This document shows positions 31,508 through 36,336 of a stretch of 36,336 nucleotides of DNA, piece by piece. This DNA comes from Lingula anatina. Its lineage: Eukaryota; Brachiopoda; Lingulata; Lingulida; Lingulidae. The stretch lies in the NCBI RefSeq assembly GCF_001039355.2, contig NW_019774069.1, positions 1,411,301 to 1,447,636 of the forward strand, in the 5' to 3' direction. Position numbers and translations under genes: made by a program. The notes below the pieces were generated by a model, which did no database searches, was not told the DNA's origin, and saw only the letters and a list, made by a program, of their open reading frames with translations. Numbering within the stretch: position 1 is the stretch's first letter; the number at the start of each line of letters is the position of its first letter.

Positions 31508-31799
31508 ACAACCTGGCCAGGCTATACTCAACCTAATGATCTGTAAATAGAAATTGCAAGTATGATTAAGTATGATGATGTTGCTTTCATTATATGTAAT
31601 ATTATACGTTGACATATTTCAGGTAAACCTGTGTTTCCAGAAGATAGCAGCAGAGATACTAGGAATCACGTTAACCAAACCAGAGCTAGAGCAGCACCAG
31701 AGAGTGGTTAAAGCAGACATTATTAACTATCAGGCAAAAGAACAAACTTCAAAACAACCCCCTCCTCAGCCCAAAAGTTCTCTGTGTGCAATACAGTGA
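16630..31799 (+). CDS. RAB28: RAB28, atypical Rab-like GTPase (six coding exons, complete)
   Basis: Small GTPase of the RAB28 family, linked in animals to vesicle traffic and cilia. Exons: 16630-16704, 17218-17314, 17759-17847, 18264-18393, 19576-19679, 31623-31799; the joined frame is 223 codons plus TGA, close to the 221 residues of the human protein. Visible motifs: P-loop GDGASGKT (19-26), switch I Thr in QTVGIDFF (T44), WDIGGQ (67-72, the RAB28 variant of the usual WDTAGQ), NKVD (129-132), SAK (159-161) and C-terminal CAIQ, a CaaX farnesylation-type box instead of the double Cys of most Rabs. The first ATG fits the family N-terminus MSDSE. All introns are GT-AG. The last intron spans 11.9 kb and contains three ENPP genes on the other strand. 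Confidence 0.95.
17365..17617. mobile_element. About 250-bp foldback repeat in RAB28 intron 2
   Basis: The left arm TCTTTTGTCACAAACTTAGAA pairs with a right-arm reverse complement that has one mismatch; more distal parts (GTAGAATATT against GTAGATATTA) pair loosely. The centre has its own hairpin, GTGACACA/TGTGTCAC. No clear target duplication, so an old MITE is the likeliest reading. Confidence 0.5.
18394..19575 (+). other. RAB28 intron 4, unclassified repeat-like sequence
   Basis: Starts with a strong hairpin (18414-18470). The following stretch to about 18900 has several small GC-richer inverted motifs (GCCGTG/CACGGC twice, ACCCAG/CTGGGT). Around 19140-19210 there is a GC-rich patch (ggaggaccccctcccgg) unlike its surroundings that may be the remnant of a mobile element. 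The open frames at 19012-19323 and its antisense show no family similarity. Confidence 0.5.
18414..18470. repeat. Near-perfect palindrome just after RAB28 exon 4 donor
   Basis: Two 28-nt arms (18414-18441 and 18443-18470) pair at 25 of 28 positions around a single central base. The core is ACAGCTTC-A-GAAGCTGT. It begins 20 nt downstream of the exon 4 donor and would form a hairpin in the pre-mRNA. Confidence 0.75.
19680..20741. other. Spacer between RAB28 exon 5 and ENPP gene A
   Basis: AT-rich intronic DNA that contains the 185-bp MITE (20064-20248). A stretch at about 20291-20455 resembles about 28054-28180 downstream of ENPP gene C, in the same orientation, suggesting it was part of the duplicated unit. 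No gene seen. Confidence 0.55.
20064..20248. mobile_element. 185-bp MITE with CAGGCCCGTAGC termini (hAT5-like)
   Basis: Left end CAGGCCCGTAGCCAG and right end CTAGCTACGGGCCTG are inverted repeats. AAAGG flanks both sides (20059-20063 and 20249-20253) as a 5-bp target duplication. GC-richer than its surroundings, with runs of C and no coding capacity. Lies in the last RAB28 intron. Confidence 0.82.
20742..22892 (-). CDS. ENPP4/5-like ectonucleotide pyrophosphatase/phosphodiesterase, copy A
   Basis: Zinc-dependent phosphodiesterase of the NPP family, acting on nucleotide or related phosphodiesters outside the cell. Exons (transcript order): 22892-22646, 22345-21576, 21308-20742; 527 codons plus stop, introns phase 1 and phase 0. 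Residues 1-25 form a signal peptide ending ARA. Catalytic and metal residues are present: D37 (SFDGFRWDY), T73 nucleophile (TKTFPSHYT), [16 protein letters not shown] and GTHGYDN. There is no somatomedin or nuclease-like domain, as in ENPP4/5. The C-terminus is about 90 residues longer than in B and C, with two 36-residue Ser/Thr/Pro-rich repeats, then a hydrophobic end ([20 protein letters not shown]) that may be a GPI or membrane anchor. The ATG at 22892 was preferred to an upstream in-frame TTG. Substrate cannot be predicted. Confidence 0.9.
20840..21075 (-). repeat. 36-residue coding repeats in the ENPP-A stalk
   Basis: A 108-bp unit occurs about twice with a partial third. Each encodes [14 protein letters not shown] followed by a variable stretch, then [15 protein letters not shown]. 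The DNA copies are nearly identical (for example the shared block starting at 20860 and 20968), so the expansion is recent. The composition suggests an O-glycosylated stalk; that is inference. Confidence 0.85.
22893..24128. other. Spacer between ENPP A and ENPP B
   Basis: Upstream of gene A and downstream of gene B. No coding exon recognised. Contains a short (AAT)n array near 23290-23307 and a moderately GC-richer block (about 22930-23250) of unknown origin. TTTATT at 24004-24009 is AATAAA on the minus strand, about 120 nt past the stop of gene B, and could be its poly(A) signal. Confidence 0.5.
24129..26161 (-). CDS. ENPP4/5-like ectonucleotide pyrophosphatase/phosphodiesterase, copy B
   Basis: Second NPP-family phosphodiesterase. 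Exons in transcript order: 26161-25924, 25641-24911, 24485-24129; 441 codons plus stop, with the same two intron positions and phases as A and C. Signal peptide at residues 1-20 (start [15 protein letters not shown]). Catalytic set intact: D34 (SMDGFRWDY), T70 in NTFPSHYS (the usual Lys before the Thr nucleophile is Asn here), [16 protein letters not shown], and ATHGWSN in place of GTHGYDN. The C-terminus has a short hydrophobic run ([13 protein letters not shown]) followed by KHKNNP, less typical of a GPI signal than copy C, so it could be a short membrane anchor or a drifted end. An in-frame ATG 105 nt upstream (26266) would put a basic stretch before the signal peptide and is less likely. 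Confidence 0.9.
24584..24676 (+). other. Long near-perfect hairpin in ENPP-B intron 2
   Basis: The left arm starts ccaagccatagaaaagaaaa (24584) and the right arm ends at 24676 with its reverse complement. A 27-bp outer stem has one mismatch (a G:U pair in RNA on one strand). An internal bulge and a shorter inner stem follow, then a loop of about 16 nt. The overall shape resembles a pre-miRNA or a tiny foldback element. No target duplication was evident. Confidence 0.6.
26162..28803. other. Spacer between ENPP B and ENPP C
   Basis: About 2.6 kb without a recognisable exon. It holds the 145-bp tandem duplication (27622-27912) and, near 28054-28180, sequence similar to the region downstream of gene A. 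A poly-A stretch lies near 28260. The open frames here have no family similarity. Confidence 0.6.
27622..27912. repeat. Tandem duplication of a 145-bp unit
   Basis: Two head-to-tail copies (about 27622-27766 and 27767-27912), both containing TGTGTGGTGCTTGAGGAATC and GGAGTGGAGGTGCCATTGTG, with only a few differences. Non-coding; recent local duplication. Confidence 0.85.
28804..30614 (-). CDS. ENPP4/5-like ectonucleotide pyrophosphatase/phosphodiesterase, copy C
   Basis: Third NPP-family phosphodiesterase. Exons in transcript order: 30614-30371, 30064-29328, 29139-28804; 438 codons plus stop, with intron positions as in A and B. Signal peptide at residues 1 to about 24 ([20 protein letters not shown]). 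Catalytic residues intact: D36 (SMDGFRWDY), T72 (TKTFPSHYT), [16 protein letters not shown] and KGTHGYSN. The C-terminus ends in a plain hydrophobic tail ([14 protein letters not shown]) after small residues, the pattern of a GPI-anchor signal. Exon 3 and part of exon 1 are almost identical to copy B, while exon 2 is clearly diverged. Confidence 0.91.
30615..31622. other. Spacer between ENPP C and RAB28 exon 6
   Basis: AT-rich region upstream of gene C, probably with its promoter, though no clear core motif was found. A (GT)n array lies at 31470-31505, about 120 bp before the last RAB28 exon. No gene seen. Confidence 0.6.
31470..31505. repeat. (GT)n microsatellite
   Basis: About 18 GT units in the RAB28 last intron, upstream of exon 6. 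Confidence 0.9.
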
Positions 31800-34643
31800 T
31801 GATGGTTTATGTACAAAAGAAACCATTTATTAGAACATCCACAATTCTACCAAAAGCTTACCTATATTCAGTACAGAGATGAATGTTCATTTTCAAAGGC
31901 AGCCATATGTAAACTGTACAACTATTCCAGCCAAAGGTCCACAATCAATATAATGAAGAGGATTTTGTAAGGAAACCATTAAGTTGCAGAACATGGAATG
32001 GTTAACCCTTACCATCATCAACAGACAGCCCAAACTCTAGTCCAATGCACAAGCTGTTTGAGTTTTGCACGTGTAAGCAGTGCTGATGTCCACTGTTGTA
32101 GTTCACCAACTTGTGATCTAATTTTTTTTTTCTGTTGTTGTGACCCATGTAACTACATGTATTTTATTCTATAATTGAGTTAGAAATACAGGTTTTGTAC
32201 ATTATTGAAAAATTGGGAAAAAAAACAGCACCCAGAGGGTTAATGGCTGAAGCACTTGGGTGAGCTTAAAGCAAAAGATCAGAAAGGCACATGTTTTAGA
32301 AGTGTAACTGTTGGTTCATGATCAAAGAATCGTAATTACAGAAATGTTGAAAAAAAGAGAGTTAGCCAGGCTCTATGTTTGATTTTTGAAGACGTAAATA
32401 AAAAGGGTTTGTTACTTCTGCCATAAAGGAAGTTACATTTTTATCAGCTGGGTTTGTTTGTATATCAGTTTTTCTCAAATTTTGGTGAAATTCTTAGGGT
32501 AAACATTTATTTAGGAGGGGAAGTAATGATAACTGCATCCAGGCCTCCCAGTGTTTTAAAAAGATTTTTATTGTCTTTTTGTCATGGCAGAGTTACGTGC
32601 TCTTAGAGTGCTCCCTCATTCTTATATCTTCAGAAAAACAGTGGCTGATTTAACTGACTTTAGTTAGCATAATGCATTTTGCATGTGCTAGAGGCATGTA
32701 AAACATGTTTTGAAACAAGTGTGACTTGACCATAGAATAATACTAATTTATAGATAGATGGATGTGAAAGATCCATTTTTTATCAAGTTAAATTGTATAG
32801 GTGTCGTTTGTTTTATTTTTATCTATTTTCTATGAAGATGTCCTCACGTAAGTATAAGTTAACTGCAACTTAATTTCATATCACTTACCTGGCCTTTCTT
32901 TCATCGGCGTTTATTTTTAAATAGTTTTTAACTGCTCATATTAAAACTACTGTAGATTTTATTATTATTATTATTATTATTTCAGGTTTTACAGGACTTT
33001 ACATACTTGTGTATCTGTCTATGAATATGAAAAAAAAAATCACTACTATTTTGATAAGTGGAAAATGTTTTAGAAATTTGTTTAATATCCTTTGTATATG
33101 TAGTTATATGTATATTTTTTGCCACTTGCCAAGTCTTGTAGCCATGTTCAGAAGCTGTATCTATGAGCATGTATGGATTCGTACATGCATGTGCATGTGT
33201 ACCAACTGGTTACTCTCCCACATGCACTTCTTATTTACAGGTTTTGAAACTTGAACATAGTTGCAAAGATACTCATTATAATTGTCTCATTCTGTGAAGT
33301 TCATTTAGTTCATGAAAAATATCTAATGTAATCCAGTTAAAAGATATTGAACATGACATTTCAAAAGCTGGTGATCTATGACTAGTTTAGGATAAGGTGG
33401 TTAAGAAATCTTCTTTAAGTAGTTATCAATGGAATTTAAAGAAATTAAAGATCCTCTCCAGTTTGGCTGTCCCCTTTTGGGCTTGGAAGAAGTTGAGACA
33501 CGATATAAATACAAATTTTATTATATATATATATATTAATTTGAAATGTGTTAATGGATTTTTATTATTTTTCATCATATAGCCCATTTCAAGTTCACTA
33601 ATCATACCACATTCCATGTGCAAGATGTGTCCGTAGAGGCAAAACACAATCATCAGATTGCATTAGTTGAGTTTCATCATGTTTGTATATTGTATTTTGC
33701 ATTTTGACATTTATACAAATATTCATTACATCCTGCCTGCATTTTTTAATAATGCAAATCAATAAAATGTGTGTGTATAAACACCCGTTGTCTGGTGAAT
33801 TGTTGTTATATGAAAGGCGTGTAATCATGTATTGAATACTGCCAGTTTAGGCCAGTGGAAAAAACGTAGACTTATGGTTGTACTGAGGAGATAATTATAT
33901 ATAAAAAATATGATGAATATTATGAATAACTTGCTGATTCTGTGGAGTTTGCTGAATATATTTCCAGTGAATTTTTTAGAGACTTAAGTGTGCACAGCTT
34001 GGTAATGATTCTGAACAGAATATTGCTGTAGACAGTGTCGTCCTTTAAATTCGATATTTAATACCAGTTTAACAAGACACCATAAACTGACTTAAAATCT
34101 GGCATCATTGCCCAGATTTCAAGGAAAAAGGCTGTAAGATAGATAATACATTATCCCACAATTTTTAAAATAAAAATAATATGGATACCACAAAAATTGT
34201 AAGCATAATGTTTGACTTAAGTGTGCAGATTTAAAAACTTTTCATGGCATTTCTTTTTTAATATTGTCTAAGTTGGAAACAGAGTTTCAGTGGTGAGAAA
34301 TTACTGTGAATTTCTGTGAGACCAAGTATAGCTAAACATGATCCAGTAACTTGACACAGTTTTTGTTATTAAAGTTGATATTAACAATACAAAATTAGTA
34401 CTGTAAACCAAAGTACCCCACACTATAATTTCAATGATGCTTTAAACTGTAAAATGAGGACCAAATTGATACATGTTGTGCTATTCTTTGTAGTCACAAA
34501 GCAATCATAGCAAGGCCAACAATTGCATCAGAATTTACCATTTGAGAATCCACGACCAATCAATCTTTTGTTAAATATTACTACAAAATCTTCTCCGTAT
34601 ATAACAGAAAAACTATTCTAATAATTTTGTGGAGCTAGTGTTA
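31800..34643 (+). other. RAB28 3' UTR and downstream flank
   Basis: AT-rich DNA without recognisable exons. AATAAA signals occur at 32397-32402 (about 600 nt after the stop) and 33761-33766. A (TTA)n array lies at 32957-32981. The short open frames on both strands show no family similarity. Confidence 0.6.
32957..32981. repeat. (TTA)n microsatellite
   Basis: About eight TTA units in the RAB28 3' flank. Confidence 0.85.
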
Positions 34644-34958
34644 TTATATTTGGCTTTAAATAGGCAAAATTTACAATAATTAGGAGTTTAAGTCTCACAT
34701 AAAAATAGGTGAAACACATTTTGAAAAAATTCAACATTGGCTTACCTGTGAAACTTTTCAATTCTTTGACACTTCCAATCTGTGTGCTTATAGCACATTT
34801 GAGATGGCAGCCCACACTACTTGTGTAAATCACAAAGAGGTTTTATGACACAATTGATTTTCCTGGGAACTATTTAATTCACAGAACACAGTACAATTCA
34901 GGCATATTTGTGGCTCTGGTTTATGTATGAAAACCACACAGATGTTCATTTGCTCAGA
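34644..34958. repeat. 315-bp direct repeat, copy 1 (ends at an N)
   Basis: Same as 35025-35339 except for one substitution that I can see (aaag against atag). It stops exactly at the N at 34959, which suggests a contig end and an assembly or haplotype duplication. Confidence 0.9.
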
Positions 34959-34960
34959 NT

Positions 34961-35024
34961 GAATGCGCTTGCTCCAGCTGGTGGTACAATATTCGGAGGC
35001 GGTATCGCCTCTCTGATCCTCTAG
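34961..35024. repeat. 64-bp inverted repeat, left copy
   Basis: Perfect reverse complement of 36171-36234. GC-richer than the neighbourhood. Contains the hairpin GAGGCG-GTAT-CGCCTC and a CCAGCTGG palindrome. It lies between the N and the second 315-bp copy. Confidence 0.9.
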
Positions 35025-35339
35025 TTATATTTGGCTTTAAATAGGCAAAATTTACAATAATTAGGAGTTTAAGTCTCACATAAAAATAGGTGAAACACAT
35101 TTTGAAAAAATTCAACATTGGCTTACCTGTGAAACTTTTCAATTCTTTGACACTTCCAATCTGTGTGCTTATAGCACATTTGAGATGGCAGCCCACACTA
35201 CTTGTGTAAATCACATAGAGGTTTTATGACACAATTGATTTTCCTGGGAACTATTTAATTCACAGAACACAGTACAATTCAGGCATATTTGTGGCTCTGG
35301 TTTATGTATGAAAACCACACAGATGTTCATTTGCTCAGA
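35025..35339. repeat. 315-bp direct repeat, copy 2
   Basis: Second copy, offset by 381 bp. The sequence after 35339 continues differently from copy 1, which is cut by the N. Confidence 0.9.
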
Positions 35340-36170
35340 TAACAATATTAGTTCCTTTAAAGAGAAATGCATTTATCTTTACATAAAGAAAATGATCACA
35401 ATGAGGCAGCAGTTCATCTAAATGTTAATGATTAATCATTGGAAAGACGTTTATTTTTGCTAATCATTGGACTTCACGATTTCACTTCAAATTACCAAAT
35501 AATTTGTTTTCCTCATGCACATAAAAAAGTTCTATAAAAGCTTTTATTTAAGTAACCATATTCAAATAGCAGTTTAGATTGCATTTTTGTATTTATAAAG
35601 GTCTCGTACATCCACACAATTATACCATATTAATTCGAAAGGTTCCTTTTTCCATCCCCAATCTCTTGCACTGTCACTTTAAAAATATCTTTCACTTTCA
35701 AAGAAAATGGATCAATAGACAAGAAAATATGAAAGAAGAATGATTCAGAAGGTATACATCATTAAGATCTGTCTGGGTCTGTTTAAGATCATGATTAGCC
35801 CTTTTGGTAAATAATGACAATAAACAGTACAGCCCTCCCAAAGAGTAAAATATATAAAAAATTTTGTTGTCTTTAGCATCTTAGTTGAAGAAATGGGTTC
35901 ATTTTGCACACTAGAATTTCCATTGATCTACAAGCCTGTAACTGGATGAGATATGAAATAAAAACTCAACTCTGAACTTTTTTTTTGGTTCTAATGTAGG
36001 TAAGGCCCTAGCCCTTGATCTACATAGACTTTATTGTAGGTAAGGCCTCTTTCCTTGATCTACTTTTTTTCTAGGAAACATGAATGAAAGATGACAATGC
36101 GAATATCCCACTACCAAAATGAAGTGTAATGTGGGTAATGGCAAATACAGATTAAGGTTAATAAAAAAAA
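35340..36170. other. Non-coding tail of the window
   Basis: AT-rich, with no recognisable exon besides the short direct repeat near 36000. The minus-strand open frame at 36031-36333 crosses the inverted repeat and resembles nothing I know. Confidence 0.5.
35994..36063. repeat. Two direct copies of a 30-bp motif spaced 40 bp apart
   Basis: TGTAGGTAAGGCC, then a variable stretch, then CCTTGATCTAC, occurs at about 35995-36023 and 36035-36063. Function unknown. Confidence 0.7.
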
Positions 36171-36234
36171 CTAGAGGATCAGAGAGGCGATACCGCCTCC
36201 GAATATTGTACCACCAGCTGGAGCAAGCGCATTC
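36171..36234. repeat. 64-bp inverted repeat, right copy
   Basis: Partner of 34961-35024. On the + strand it reads ctag, then a 60-nt GC-richer block, then gtatag, so it could be a small exon with acceptor and donor. All three frames are open over this length, so the coding claim is weak. Confidence 0.85.
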
Positions 36235-36336
36235 GTATAGACCCCCACATATACAAAATAAGGAACACAGCCACCAGTCTTGTGCTTGACAAGCTGTAAA
36301 AATGCAATCAACAAGAATTTTCAAAATATGCAAAAA

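Larger units (their letters stand above)
19680..31622 (+). other. RAB28 last intron hosting three antisense ENPP genes
   Basis: An 11943-bp intron bounded by gtaagt at 19680 and tttcag ending at 31622. RAB28 reads continuously across it (GDS|VNLCFQK). It holds ENPP copies A, B and C, all on the minus strand, plus one MITE and a tandem duplication. The other RAB28 introns are under 1.3 kb. Confidence 0.92.

Noticed and set aside
36031-36333. 100-codon minus-strand open frame at the window end
   Set aside because: Crosses the 64-bp inverted repeat and two direct repeats, with no recognisable domain; likely chance.

Overview
The window is AT-rich, intron-rich nuclear DNA from an animal, most likely a marine invertebrate (lophotrochozoan or invertebrate deuterostome; I cannot place it further). 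Evidence: spliced metazoan genes with mostly GT-AG introns, several non-autonomous DNA transposons of types common in marine invertebrates, and a single N at an apparent contig junction. No prokaryotic, viral, CRISPR, rRNA or tRNA feature was found.

Layout. (1) 340-12999, + strand: the 3' 23 coding exons of a phospholipase C epsilon gene (PLCE1 orthologue). They encode 1262 residues: EF-hand region, catalytic X and Y boxes, acidic X-Y linker, C2, RA1, RA2 and C-terminal tail. The upstream part, where the RasGEF domain is expected, lies outside the window. One of its introns (6799-7082) is best explained as a U12-type AT-AC intron. (2) 13000-16629: 3' UTR and intergenic DNA. (3) 16630-31799, + strand: a complete six-exon RAB28 gene (223 residues, CAIQ prenylation motif). 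(4) Inside the 11.9-kb last intron of RAB28, on the opposite strand, lie three tandem three-exon genes for ENPP4/5-like ectonucleotide pyrophosphatase/phosphodiesterases (A 20742-22892, B 24129-26161, C 28804-30614). All have signal peptides and intact catalytic residues. (5) 31800-36336: RAB28 3' flank, then a suspicious 315-bp duplication around the N and a 64-bp inverted repeat.

PLC epsilon links Ras/Rap/Rho-type signals to phosphoinositide hydrolysis. RAB28 is an atypical Rab-like GTPase linked to cilia and vesicle traffic. The ENPPs are predicted cell-surface or secreted nucleotide phosphodiesterases. I see no operon-like functional link between them; the nesting is positional. The ENPP genes share intron positions and phases. 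B and C also share two almost identical exon tracts on an otherwise diverged background, which suggests gene conversion.

Introns and spacers carry two short CAGG-ended MITEs with 5-bp target duplications (hAT5-like), a 522-bp Harbinger-like foldback, two further foldbacks, microsatellites (one forming a splice donor) and two strong hairpins. Exon boundaries were set by hand from splice motifs, reading-frame continuity and family similarity. No alignment was run.
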